NCBI GenBank assembly: GCA_947184155.2
Contig: CAMXCT020000468.1
Span: 183,565 to 247,564 of the forward strand
Origin: Cladocopium goreaui
Taxonomy: Eukaryota; Sar; Dinophyceae; Suessiales; Symbiodiniaceae
Length of the DNA stretch: 64,000 nucleotides
Direction: 5' to 3'
The notes under the pieces were generated by a model, which had not been told where the DNA came from, did no database searches, and was given only the letters and a program-made list of their open reading frames with translations. The position numbers and the translations under genes were made by a program. Of this stretch, positions 47,940-61,200 are shown piece by piece. The stretch's first letter is position 1, and each line of letters begins with the position of its first letter.

Positions 47940-48085
47940 TTTGCCCTTGCTTTTTTTGTGGTCGGCGCCCGTTGCCTTTCGGCGGGTCGCACTTGAGACT
48001 CCCGAGTGGACCAGCAGGGATTCGAACCACCACCGGCAGTCTGTCAGCGCTGGCAAGACCAACGCCATACCAACTGAGCCATACA
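47940..48085 (-). mobile_element. tRNA-derived SINE-like sequence
   Basis: Minus strand contains an RNA polymerase III A box (TGGCTCAGTTGG, 48081-48070) and B box (GGTTCGAATCC, 48028-48018) in tRNA order. A possible anticodon stem-loop (GCGTTG/CAGCGC around GTCTTGC, anticodon CTT) lies between. The T stem pairs badly and the variable region is too long for a normal Lys tRNA, so a SINE head or tRNA pseudogene is more likely than a working tRNA. It abuts the helicase pseudogene. Confidence 0.5.
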
Positions 48086-49936
48086 AAGGTGTATGGCCCA
48101 TCGCTTGCGATGACAGATAATTGGGAAGAACATATCACCCAATTGGGCCTCACCAAAACAGTGCACGAATATGCGGTATACCAGCTCCTTTCCACTGCTG
48201 ATGGATTGACAGCTTGGCGTGATTTCCTCCCTGAACAGTTCTCTGATCCACAGCTGCTGCTCACGAGAGCGATTCGCCTCATTGAGGCCGCGAACATCCG
48301 GCCAGCCCACGCCAGGCCACCACATCCGACCTGGTCAACAGCAATTATGCAGATCTTCCGTTGCTACCATCCACAAGGGAAACAGCTTTTTCTGAAGTCA
48401 TGTTTTCCACACTTGGTCACTACAGCGGACAACAGAGGTGGCAGGGACATTGACGTGTATGGTTTCTCGGCAGGGTCCTATACGGGCTTAGCAGTCCACG
48501 AGATCCTGAGTGAATTTGCTGCGTTCCCTGGCCTCACTAAAGTTGCTGCGATTGCGACGCCGCCAGAGATGCTGCGACTTGCCACAGGCGAACGCCGAGT
48601 CACACTGGTACACTGCCTGGAGGACCGGCTATGTGTGTGGAGACCTGCTTCTCTGACAGAATTTAACTATCAGGTTGTTCTTATAGAAGGGCACCCCACC
48701 TGGAGTGGGCGTGCCAAACATTCCTATGGCCACTTGCTCTTCATTGACCTTGACGAAGGAGTCCACGAAATCCAGAGGCTACAAATCACCACCCCCCAAG
48801 TTATTCCACATGGGGTACGGTGCGAGGGATTGCTGCGTGTACTCTCATGGGTTAGCTTTGACCTTCCTGAGCACCTCAAGACGACTCTAAGTGCTTTGTT
48901 AGTAGCAGCTGGAGAAGGGAACACGGAGCTACAGAATATACCCATTGGTGGACGGGACATTCGGGATGGTCAGCCTGATACGGAAGCTGACCTACAAGCA
49001 GTTCTGATTGCGATGATTCCCACACCGGGAGGATCCCACGATGAGGGTGGGTTGCTGGTTCGCAACCTACTGGCGGAATTCCTGCGTGGTTTTTCATTAC
49101 GAACCCTCATCTTCCTACTGGACATGGTACTTCCGCAACTAGACGCTTATCATGCGGGACGGCAGCTCCAGCATCTCCAGCCCTGGGTCAGTGTGGAACT
49201 TGCTCAGCAGAAGAAGCGAGGACAAACTGGAACACGTTTGCAGCTCACCTACCAATACGAGGCTTATGCTGGGTTTCATGTCGTTCACCTTATGCTGGGT
49301 TTCATGTCGTTCACCTACATACTGATGGTGCCCCGCTCCTGCTCTTCAGTGCACCTTCGGAAGTTCCAACGACCTCGCCGCGTGCTCTCTGTGAAGCTGG
49401 GAATCTAGGCAACTTGGAAGCCAACGTGATGGCGGGCAGAGCACTACTGGGAGTACTCCAGGTGCCAGACACTCAGCAGCGGTGTGTCATATTACTGGTA
49501 CATGAAAAGGTGATGCCTAGCGGAACCAGCAAGAACCCTGCTCAGCGAGCGCTCAAGCGCATTGCCCCGAAGTTGCTGGAGCTCGTTATCGTCTCGCTAC
49601 CCATTGCTCGGACCTTTTGTGGGCGGCTTTTGGACCAGTATCTCAAAACAATGAGTTACTTTGATCCTGCAAAGGACTGGCCGAAACCCATCGAAGATTA
49701 CGTGTCCATGACCGTTGTATGGGAGGAGCTAGCCTTTCTGGGAGACACACGCAGCCGCCATGAACTCTTAGTGTTTGCGCAAGCTAATCAGTCGCGCCTA
49801 CCATTGGCAATGGGCATCGTGCAGCCGCATATACCTGTTCGCCGCATGGCCAGCGAGCGCAAAACGCAGCTGACGGATGCATTAGTCAGAATTTTGAAAC
49901 GGTTTTAGACACCAGCCACAATATCAATGGATGGGA
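48083..49936 (+). pseudogene. Helicase/alpha-beta-hydrolase protein, truncated second copy
   Basis: Opposite strand to the main gene. It is homologous to about residues 670-1275 of the 17432-21763 frame, starting at TKVYGPSLAMTD and ending at TPATISMDG. The GFSAG nucleophile elbow is retained. A 26-bp tandem duplication (49265-49290 repeated at 49291-49316) shifts the frame, giving stops at 49408; the original frame resumes at 49414 and ends at a TAG at 49906-49908. It lacks the N-terminus and the whole helicase core. Remnant of an older copy, not functional. Confidence 0.85.
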
Positions 49937-50100
49937 ATATCAGGTTTTCTATGATCATCTTTTCGAGTCTGCTGGGCATGCATGCATATCCATCCAATTG
50001 CGCCACCGGCCGCCCGTTTCCAGTAGCCCAGACCTGCCCCTACATATGACCACCGGCAAGTGTTTTCCAACCAGGCAAGGACCGACATGACACCCGACAA

Positions 50101-50748
50101 GTGTGGCCGTCACTCCAATCGCTGGTTCGCCGACTTTGTTTAGTCTCCCAGCCCACATTTGAATCCCTCCAAACATTGTTGTGGCAATGGTGGATGTCTC
50201 TCCCTAAGCGGCCCCGTGACTTCAACACCCTGAGGAAGCATCTCCAATCTGATCGACCACTTCTCAACATCTCTAAACGATTGCTACGAGAGCTCCTGGC
50301 GGCCCTGCCAGGCTTCCGCCCTGCCCTTGATGAATATTGCCAATCATCTACTGTCATTACTGTTCCTCGTACCTTCCTTTGGAAGTGTTTCGAGCTTCTT
50401 GATCTACAGCTACAACAACAACATCTTATCACTAGGAATAGAGATGAATAATGCTCCTTTGTGGCAGAGATTACGAGCTAGCTGCCCGCGAACTGTATTT
50501 TGTAATGGTCCTATTTTGGACGGGGCAGGCAACCAGTGCCAGACTGACCTGGACTTGTCTGCAGCCATGCTCGCTACCCGCAAGTTCTGGTTCCAACCGC
50601 CTGTCACATATGATCCCAAGTGGACAGACTACCTGGAGCAGTATAAATCACAAGTCCAGCCCTGGCCACATGTTCCCCCACCCTGCGCGGAAGACCTCAT
50701 CAGAACTGTCCTTACCACCAACGACTCTTCCCCAGGTCCAGACGGAAT
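50101..50748 (+). pseudogene. Fragment of a related LINE ORF2 (pre-RT and start of RT)
   Basis: Two frames joined by a frameshift near 50410-50440. They align with residues ~375-600 of LINE ORF2: PLWQRLRASCP with TFWNRLRSICP, CNGPILDGAGNQC with YNGPILNQQGEQC, TRKFWF with TRNFWF, and SSPGPDGI with SAPGPDGI. Identity is moderate, so it belongs to a different subfamily from copies A and B. It is cut off at the RT motif PGPDG where the 1.75-kb satellite begins. The preceding 49937-50100 shows nothing recognisable. Confidence 0.75.
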
Positions 50749-51163
50749 ACTGAGGAGGTACACTCATGAGTCTCCAGGATCACAATACTTTCCAAAGCTT
50801 GAATTAGATTCAACGAGCTCCCCCCCCTGCCCCCAAGACCAATGTTGATACAAACATAAACGTGAAAAATCGAACGCGTCGGTGTGCGATCAATCTAAGA
50901 AGCTTCTCGTTTGCACAACATCCAATATTAAAATTCCGGGGCAAGGGGATACACATAGAGTAAAGATGAAATCTGAAGCCAGCAGCCAGACTACTGACGC
51001 AGTAGTTGCTGAATGGCAATCTGCCTGTGAGACACATGGATTTGCCATTCTTTCTCCAACATTGAGGTCTGTGCTAACGCTTCCAGCAACATGAGCAAGC
51101 ATCAACCCGCCCGGAAAAGACTCAAGAAAAGCACGCTGGCTGCCAGTACTCTAACATGCTGTG

Positions 51164-51653
51164 TTTTCATATGTACAAACCTCGAACAAACTCGGAATAC
51201 ACGTCCCATCGGACACTTTACAATGGCAGGAACACTTCAAGTGGCAAAGCTCTGGCATGCTGGTTTTTCATATGTACAAACCTCAAGCAAACCTTGTTCA
51301 AACCTCAAATCTATGGGGCCGGACGATGCCAGCAGGTGCGACAGGATTTTAAAGGAAAGTTCAATTAATTTCTTTTTTTTGCGCGCGGCAAATGTAGGTT
51401 TCGTCCGCTGCCTAGAATTGAGGTTTGATTGGGGTTTGTACATATGAAAACACAGCAGATCGAAGGTGTGGTCATGGCATGGCTTTCTCCAATAGAATGC
51501 GCAGCACAGAGATGTTTTCAAAGTATGCCTGGAGTTTGTACATATGAAAACACAGCACATCGAAGGTGTCACCAAAAAAAGTGCTCATTCCTCAGTGAAA
51601 TGAGCTGCGCGCAGACATTAACAAGGTTTGTTTGGAGTTTGTACATATGAAAA
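51164..51653. repeat. 17-bp motif TTTTCATATGTACAAAC, five copies per satellite unit (first unit shown)
   Basis: Forward at 51164 and 51265; reverse complement (GTTTGTACATATGAAAA) at 51434, 51534 and 51637. Spacing within each orientation is 100-103 bp. The same pattern is present in every unit seen. Forward and reverse copies could pair into long hairpins. Confidence 0.8.
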
Positions 51654-54600
51654 TACAGCAGAAGGAAGAGGAACAAAGCATTGCAAACAAAAACGACAGG
51701 TAAAGAACAGATGATCAAGACGTACGGGGAGCGAGCTGCATGCAGATCCGCCTGCATGGATTTTCGCGGTGCAAGCAACTCCAACTACATAACCTGAAAG
51801 CAAATCCAAATCATTGACACGCTTGTCGCCAAATTTCGTAAAGCCCATGATGCCACGCCACAGCATGACACTTTCAAGACACCAAAACAAGCTTCTCCAA
51901 ACCCAGCAACTTTGGAGACACTTGGAAGTACCTCTGCAGTTCCGCTGCATCGTCTTGAAGCCTAGAAGGCAGCATGTGTCAACTCATGGATACACCATCA
52001 TGGAGCAGCCTGTGGCAAGGGATTTGTTTCAGAGCGAAGCTGCCGGAATCATGCTTGTAGAACCACAGCAGAGCAGCAACAACTCACTCTGCTCGCATCC
52101 TGTCGCGTCCAACACAACTCAATCGGGAATTACCTGCCACAAACGCCAAAAAAGATAGATTTTGGCTCCAAACTCGAAGCCAAAAATTGATCCCAAAAAT
52201 GAAGCCATTTTTGGCTTCGCCTAATGAAACAATAGAAGCGGTCTCCCAGAAATTGAAACTAAAAATGGCCTCTGTCAAAAAGAGACACAAACTGTCCAAA
52301 ACGAAAAGAAATGTTGCGGCGCCAAAAAAAAACTCCCAGTGAATGTGCCCGACAACCCTTTTACAGATGCTCGCACAACCGAGGCGTATGTCTAGCATAA
52401 AGTTCCATTCTTCAACCAGCGAACCACGTGACTCTCTTCATGCGTCATCATGCCAGAATCGAAGATCATACACCGTCTTTTCTGTATCATGTTGACACTG
52501 AGGAGGTACACTCATGAGTCTCCAGGATCACAATACTTTCCAAAGCTTGAATTAGATTCAACGAGCTCCCCCCCCTGCCCCCAAGACCAATGTTGATACA
52601 AACATAAACGTGAAAAATCGAACGCGTCGGTGTGCGATCAATCTAAGAAGCTTCTCGTTTGCACAACATCCAATATTAAAATTCCGGGGCAAGGGGATAC
52701 ACATAGAGTAAAGATGAAATCTAAAGCCAGCAGCCAGACTACTGACGCAGTAGTTGCTGAATGGCAATCTGCCTGTGAGACACATGGATTTGCCATTCTC
52801 TCTCAAACATTGAGGTCTGTGCTAACGCTTCCAGCAACATGAGCAAGCATCAACCCGCCCGGAAAAGACTCAAGAAAAGCACGCTGGCTGCCAGTACTCT
52901 AACATGCTGTGTTTTCATATGTACAAACCTCGAACAAACTCGGAATACACGTCCCATCGGACACTTTACAATGGCAGGAACACTTCAAGTGGCAAAGCTC
53001 TGGCATGCTGGTTTTTCATATGTACAAACCTCAAGCAAACCTTGTTCAAACCTCAAATCTATGGGGCCGGACGATGCCAGCAGGTGCGACAGGATTTTAA
53101 AGGAAAGTTCAATTAATTTCTTTTTTTGCGCGCGGCAACTGTAGGTTTCGTCCGCTGCCTAGAATTGAGGTTTGATTGGGGTTTGTACATATGAAAACAC
53201 AGCAGATCGAAGGTGTGGTCATGGCATGGCTTTCTCCAATAGAATGCGCAGCACAGAGATGTTTTCAAAGTATGCCTGGAGTTTGTACATATGAAAACAC
53301 AGCACATCGAAGGTGTCACCAAAAAAGTGCTCATTCCTCAGTGAAATGAGCTGCGCGCAGACATTAACAAGGTTTGTTTGGAGTTTGTACATATGAAAAT
53401 ACAGCAGAAGGAAGAGGAACAAAGCATTGCAAACAAAAACGACAGGTAAAGAACAGATGATCAAGACGTACGGGGAGCGAGCTGCAGGCAGATCCGCCTG
53501 CATGGATTTTCGCGGTGCTAGCATGCAACTCCAACTACATAACCTGAAAGCAAAGCCAAATCATTGACACGCTTGTCGCCAAATTTCGTAAAGCCCATGA
53601 TGCCACGCCACAGCATGACACTTTCAAGACACCAAAACAAGCTTCTCCAAACTCCAGCAACTTTGGAGACACTTGGAAGTACCTCTGCAGTTCCGCTGCA
53701 TCGTCTTGAAGCCCCTTCTAGGCAGCATGTGTCAACTCATGGATACACCATCATGGAGCAGCCTGTGGCAAGGGATTTGTTTCAGAGCGAAGCTGCCGGA
53801 ATCATGCTTGTAGAACCACAGCAGAGCAGCAACAACTCACTCTGCTCGCATCCTGTCGCGTCCAACACAAGTCAATCGGGAATTACCTGCCACAAACGCC
53901 AAAAAAGATAGATTTTGGCTCCAAACTCGAAGCCAAAAATTGATCCCAAAAATGAAGCCATTTTTGGCTTCGCCTAATGAAACAATAGAAGCGGTCTCCC
54001 AGAAATTGAAACTAAAAATGGCCTCTGTCAAAAGAGACACAAACTGTCCAAAACGAAAAGAAATGTTGCGGCGCCAAAAAAAAAACTCCCAGTGAATGTG
54101 CCCGACAACCCTTTTACAGATGCTCGCACAACCTAGGCGTATGTCTAGCATAAAGTTCCATTCTTCAACCAGCGAAGCACGTGACTCTCTTCATGCGTCA
54201 TCATGCCAGAATCGAAGATCATACACCGTTTTTTCTGTATCATGTTGACACTGAGGAGGTACACTCATGAGTCTCCAGGATCACAATACTTTCCAAAGCT
54301 TGAATTAGATTCAACGAGCTCCCCCCCCTGCCCCCAAGACCAATGTTGATACAAACATAAACGTGAAAAATCGAACGCGTCGGTGTGCGATCAATCTAAG
54401 AAGCTTCTCGTTTGCACAACATCCAATATTAAAATTCCGGGGCAAGGGGATACACATAGAGTAAAGATGAAATCTGAAGCCAGCAGCCAGACTACTGACG
54501 CAGTAGTTGCTGAATGGCAATCTGCCTGTGAGACACATGGATTTGCCATTCTTTCTCCAACATTGAGGTCTGTGCTAACGCTTCCAGCAACATGAGCAAG

Positions 54601-57600
54601 CATCAACCCGCCCGGAAAAGACTCAAGAAAAGCACGCTGGCTGCCAGTACTCTAACATGCTGTGTTTTCATATGTACAAACCTCGAACAAACTCGGAATA
54701 CACGTCCCATCGGACACTTTACAATGGCAGGAACACTTCAAGTGGCAAAGCTCTGGCATGCTGGTTTTTCATATGTACAAACCTCAAGCAAACCTTGTTC
54801 AAACCTCAAATCTATGGGGCCGGACGATGCCAGCAGGTGCGACAGGATTTTAAAGGAAAGTTCAATTAATTTCTTTTTTTGCGCGCGGCAACTGTAGGTT
54901 TCGTCCGCTGCCTAGAATTGAGGTTTGATTGGGGTTTGTACATATGAAAACACAGCAGATCGAAGGTGTGGTCATGGCATGGCTTTCTCCAATAGAATGC
55001 GCAGCACAGAGATGTTTTCAAAGTATGCCTGGAGTTTGTACATATGAAAACACAGCACATCGAAGGTGTCACCAAAAAAGTGCTCATTCCTCAGTGAAAT
55101 GAGCTGCGCGCAGACATTAACAAGGTTTGTTTGGGGTTTGTACATATGAAAATACAGCCGAAGGAAGAGGAACAAAGCATTGCAAACAAAAACGACAGGT
55201 AAAGAACAGATGATCAAGACGTACGGGAAGCGAGCTGCATGCAGATCCGCCTGCATGGATTTTCGCGGTGCAAGCATGCAACTCCAACTACATAACCTGA
55301 AAGCAAATCCAAATCATTGACACGCTTGTCGCCAAATTTCGTAAAGCCCATGATGCCACGCCACAGCATGACACTTTCAAGACACCAAAACAAGCTTCTC
55401 CAAACCCCAGCAACTTTGGAGACACTTGGAAGTACCTCTGCAGTTCCGCTGCATCGTCTTGAAGCCTAGAAGGCAGCATGTGTCAACTCATGGATACACC
55501 ATCATGGAGCAGCCTGTGGCAAGGGATTTGTTTCAGAGCGAAGCTGCCGGAATCATGCTTGTAGAACCACAGCAGAGCAGCAACAACTCACTCTGCTCGC
55601 ATCCTGTCGCGTCCAACACAAGTCAATCGGGAATTACCTGCCACAAACGCCAAAAAAGATAGATTTTGGCTCCAAACTCGAAGCCAAAAATTGATCCCAA
55701 AAATGAAGCCATTTTTGGCTTCGCCTAATGAAACAATAGAAGCGGTCTCCCAGAAATTGAAACTAAAAATGGCCTCTGTCAAAAGAGACACAAACTGTCC
55801 AAAACGAAAAGAAATGTTGCGGCGCCAAAAAAAAAACTCCCAGTGAATGTGCCCGACAACCCTTTTACAGATGCTCGCACAACCTAGGCGTATGTCTAGC
55901 ATAAAGTTCCATTCTTCAACCAGCGAAGCACGTGACTCTCTTCATGCGTCATCATGCCAGAATCGAAGATCATACACCGTTTTTTCTGTATCATGTTGAC
56001 ACTGAGGAGGTACACTCATGAGTCTCCAGGATCACAATACTTTCCAAAGCTTGAATTAGATTCAACGAGCTCCCCCCCCTGCCCCCAAGACCAATGTTGA
56101 TACAAACATAAACGTGAAAAATCGAACGCGCCGGTGTGCGATCAATCTAAGAAGCTTCTCGTTTGCACAACATCCAATATTAAAATTCCGGGGCAAGGGG
56201 ATACACATAGAGTAAAGATGAAATCTAAAGCCAGCAGCCAGACTACTGACGCAGTAGTTGCTGAATGGCAATCTGCCTGTGAGACACATGGATTTGCCAT
56301 TCTCTCTCAAACATTGAGGTCTGTGCTAACGCTTCCGGCAACATGAGCAAGCATCAACCCGCCCGGAAAAGACTCAAGAAAAGCACGCTGGCTGCCAGTA
56401 CTCTAACATGCTGTGTTTTCATATGTACAAACCTCGAACAAACTCGGAATACACGTCCCATCGGACACTTTACAATGGCAGGAACACTTCAAGTGGCAAA
56501 GCTCTGGCATGCTGGTTTTTCATATGTACAAACCTCAAGCAAACCTTGTTCAAACCTCAAATCTATGGGGCCGGACGATGCCAGCAGGTGCGACAGGATT
56601 TTAAAGGAAAGTTCAATTAATTTCTTTTTTTGCGCGCGGCAACTGTAGGTTTCGTCCGCTGCCTAGAATTGAGGTTTGATTGGGGTTTGTACATATGAAA
56701 ACACAGCAGATCAAAGGTGTGGTCATGGCATGGCTTTCTCCAATAGAATGCGCAGCACAGAGATGTTTTCAAAGTATGCCTGGAGTTTGTACATATGAAA
56801 ACACAGCACATCGAAGGTGTCACCAAAAAAGTGTTCATTCCTCAGTGAAATGAGCTGCGCGCAGACATTAACAAGGTTTGTTTGGGGTTTGTACATATGA
56901 AAATACAGCCGAAGGAAGAGGAACAAAGCATTGCAAACAAAAACGACAGGTAAAGAACAGATGATCAAGACGTACGGGGAGCGAGCTGCATGCAGATCCG
57001 CCTGCATGGATTTTCGCGGTGCAACAACTCCAACTACATAACCTGAAAGCAAATCCAAATCATTGACACGCTTGTCGCCAAATTTCGTAAAGCCCATGAT
57101 GCCACGCCACAGCATGACACTTTCAAGACACCAAAACAAGCTTCTCCAAACCCCAGCAACTTTGGAGACACTTGGAAGTACCTCTGCAGTTCCGCTGCAT
57201 CGTCTTGAAGCCTAAAGGCAGCATGTGTCAACTCATGGATACACCATCATGGAGCAGCCTGTGGCAAGGGATTTGTTTCAGAGCGAAGCTGCCGGAATCA
57301 TGCTTGTAGAACCACAGCAGAGCAGCAACAACTCACTCTGCTCGCATCCTGTCGCGTCCAACACAACTCAATCGGGAATTACCTGCCACAAACGCCAAAC
57401 AAGATAGATTTTGGCTCCAAACTCGAAGCCAAAAATTGATCCCAAAAATGAAGCCATTTTTGGCTTCGCCTAATGAAACAATAGAAGCGGTCTCCCAGAA
57501 ATTGAAACTAAAAATGGCCTCTGTCAAAAGAGACACAAACTGTCCAAAACGAATGTTGCGGCGCCCAAAAAAAAAACTCCCAGTGAATGTGCCCGACAAC

Positions 57601-57957
57601 CCTTTTACAGATGCTCGCACAACCTAGGCGTATGTCTAGCATAAAGTTCCATTCTTCAACCAGCGAAGCACGTGACTCTCTTCATGCGTCATCATGCAAG
57701 AATCGAAGATCATACACCGTTTTTTTTGTATCATGTTGACACTGAGGAGGTACACTCATGAGTCTCCAGGATCACAATACTTTCCAAAGCTTGAATTAGA
57801 TTCAACGAGCTCCCCCCCTCTGCCCCCAAGACCAATGTTGATACAAACATAAACGTGAAAAATCGAACGCGCCGGTGTGCGATCAATCCAAGAAGCTTCT
57901 CGTTTGCACAACATCCAATATTAAAATTCCGGGGCAAGGGGATACACATAGAGTAAA

Positions 57958-58260
57958 GATCGGGAAATAATCGGTTAAAAGCAGGCAGCCAGACTAATGA
58001 CTCCGTAGGTTGAATGCATTGCCTGTGACCGACAAGCGCCAGGCGCACAATGTTGCCATTCTCTATCAACCATTGAGGTCTGGCTTAACGCTTCCGGCAA
58101 ATTGAGGCAAGCATCAACCCGCCCGGAAAAGAACTCAAGAAAGAAAAGCACGGCGGCGGCCAGTACACTCTCACATGCTGTCTGATGCTCTCGTGGCCCA
58201 TCGTTGAGTCTATTTCTCGAGGTTGGAGCGGGTGGTTTGTCCTGGCCGTTTTCATATGTA
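57958..58260. repeat. Divergent segment inside satellite unit 5
   Basis: Here unit 5 departs from all the others: sequence corresponding to 56219-56410 of unit 4 is scrambled by many small insertions and substitutions, and ~90 bp of extra sequence (about 58180-58250) is added before the TTTTCATATG motif. Flanking parts of unit 5 are normal. Confidence 0.65.
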
Positions 58261-61200
58261 CAAACCTCGAACAAACTCGGAATACGCGCCCAATCAGCCA
58301 GTTTACAATGGCAGGAACACTTCAAGTGGCAAAGCTCTGGCATGCTGGTTTTTCATATGTACAAACCTCAAGCAAACCTTGTTCAAACCTCAAATCTATG
58401 GGGCCGGACGATGCCAGCAGGTGCGACAGGATTTAAAAGGAAAGTTCAATTAATTTCTTTTTTTGCGCGCGGCAACTGTAGGTTTCGTCCGCTGCCTAGA
58501 ATTGAGGTTTGATTGGGGTTTGTACATATGAAAACACAGCAGATCAAAGGTGTGGTCATGGCATGGCTTTCTCCAATAGAATGCGCAGCACAGAGATGTT
58601 TTCAAAGTATGCCTGGAGTTTGTACATATGAAAACACAGCACATCGAAGGTGTCACCAAAAAAGTGCTCATTCCTCATTTCACTGAGCTGCGCGCAGACA
58701 TTAACAAGGTTTGTTTGGGGTTTGTACATATGAAAATACAGCCGAAGGAAGAGGGACAAAGCATTGCAAACAAAAACGACAGGTAAAGAACTGATGATCA
58801 AGACGTACGGGAAGCGAGCTGCATGCAGATCCGCCTGCATGGATTTTCGCGGTGCAAGCATGCAACTCCAACTACATAACCTGAAAGCAAATCCAAATCA
58901 TTGACACGCTTGTCGCCAAATTTCGTAAAGCCCATGATGCCATGCCACAGCATGACACTTTCAAGACACCAAAACAAGCTTCTCCAAACCCCAGCAACTT
59001 TGGAGACACTTGGAAGTACCTCTGCAGTTCCGCTGCATCGTCTTGAAGCCTAGAAGGCAGCATGTGTCAACTCATGGATACACCATCATGGAGCAGCCTG
59101 TGGCAAGAGAATTTGTTTCAGAGCGAAGCTGCCGGAATCATGCTTGTAGAACCACAGCAGAGCAGCAACAACTCACTCTGCTCGCATCCTGTCGCGTCCA
59201 ACACAAGTCAATCGGGAATTACCTGCCACAAACGCCACAAAGATAGATTTTGGCTCCAAACTCGAAGCCAAAAATTGATCCCAAAAATGAAGCCATTTTT
59301 GGCTTCGCCCAATGAAACAATAGAAGCGGTCTCCCAGAAATTGAAACTAAAAATGGCCTCTGTCAAAAGAGACACAAACTGTCCAAAACGAAAAGAAATG
59401 TTGCGGCGCCAAAAAAAAACTCCCAGTGAATGTGCCCGACAACCCTTGTACAGATGCTCGCACAACCTAGGCGTATGTCTAGCATACAGTTCCATTCTTC
59501 AACCAGCGAAGCACGTGACTCTCTTCATACGTCATCATGCCAGAATCGAAGATCATACACCGTTTTTTCTGTATCATGTTGACACTGAGGAGGTACACTC
59601 ATAAGTCTCCGGGATCACAATACTTTCCAAAGCTTGAATTAGATTCAACGAGTCCCCCCTGCCCCCAAGACCAATGTTGATACAAACATAAACGTGAAAA
59701 ATCGAACGCGCCGGTGTGCGATCAATCTAAGAAGCTTCTCGTTTGCACAACATCCAGTATTAAAATTCCGGGGCAAGGGGATACACATAGAGTAAAGATG
59801 AAATCTAAAGCCAGCAGCCAGACTACTGACGCAGTAGTTGCTGAATGGCAATCTGCCTGTGAGACACATGGATTTGCCATTCTCTCTCAAACATTGAGGT
59901 CTGTGCTAACGCTTCCGGCAACATGAGCAAGCATCAACCTGCCCGGAAAAGACTCAAGAAAAGCACGCTGGCTGCCAGTACACTCTCACATGCTGTGTTT
60001 TCATATGTACAAACCTCGAACAAACTCGGAATACACGTCCCATCGGACACTTTACAATGGCAGGAACACTTCAAGTGGCAAAGCTCTAGCATGCTGGTTT
60101 TTCATATGTACAAACCTCAAGCAAACCTTGTTCAAACCTCAAATCTATGGGGCCGGACGATGCCAGCAGGTGCGACAGGATTTTAAAGGAAAGTTCAATT
60201 AATTTCTTTTTTTGGCGCGCGGCAAATGTAGGTTTCGTCCGCTGCCTAGAATTGAGGTTTGATTGGGGTTTGTACATATGAAAACACAGCAGATCGAAGG
60301 TGTGGTCATGGCATGGCTTTCTCCAATAGACTGCGCAGCACAGAGATGTTTTCAAAGTATGCCTGGAGTTTGTACATATGAAAACACAGCACATCGAAGG
60401 TGTCACCAAAAAAGTGCTCATTCCTCAGTGAAATGAGCTGCGCGCAGACATTAACAAGGTTTGTTTGGGGTTTGTACATATGAAAATACAGCAGAAGGAA
60501 GAGGAACAAAGCATTGCAAACAAAAACGACAGGTAAAGAACAGATGATCAAGACGTACGGGGAGCGAGCTGCATGCAGATCCGCCTGCATGGATTTTTGC
60601 GGTGCAAGCATGCAACTCCAACTACATAACCTGAAAGCAAATCCAAATCATTGACACGATTGTCGCCAAATTTCGTAAAGCCCATGATGCCACGCCACAG
60701 CATGACACTTTCAAGACACCAAAACAAGCTTCTCCAAACCCCAGCAACTTTGGAGACACTTGGAAGTACCTCTGCAGTTCCGCTGCATCGTCTTGAAGCC
60801 TAGAAGGCAGCATGCGTCAACTCATGGATACACCATCATGGAGCAGCCTGTGGCAAGGGATTTGTTTCAGAGCGAAGCTGCCGGAATCATGCTTGTAGAA
60901 CCACAGCAGAGCAGCAACAACTCACTCTGCTCGCATCCTGTCGCGTCCAACACAAGTCAATCGGGATTTACCTGCCACAAACGCCAAAAAAGATAGATTT
61001 TGGCTCCAAACTCGAAGCCAAAAATTGATCCCAAAAATGAAGCCATTTTTGGCTTCGCCTAATGAAACAATAGAAGCGGTCTCCCAGAAATTGAAACTAA
61101 AAATAACCTCTGTCAAAAGAGACACAAACTGTCCAAAACGAAAAGAAATGTTGCGGCGCCAAAAAAAACTCCCAGTGAATGTGCCCGACAACCCTTTTAC

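Noticed and set aside
50882..51094. 70-codon open frame repeated in most satellite units
   Set aside because: Not kept in unit 5, and several alternative frames are equally long; conservation reflects the young age of the array.
52201..52218. Possible SL RNA or snRNA gene in the satellite: GAAGCCATTTTTGGCTTC hairpin with an Sm-like ATTTTTGG
   Set aside because: The rest of the SL exon and the SL donor are missing, and no snRNA secondary structure could be recognised. Resemblance to the SL is limited to the short palindrome.
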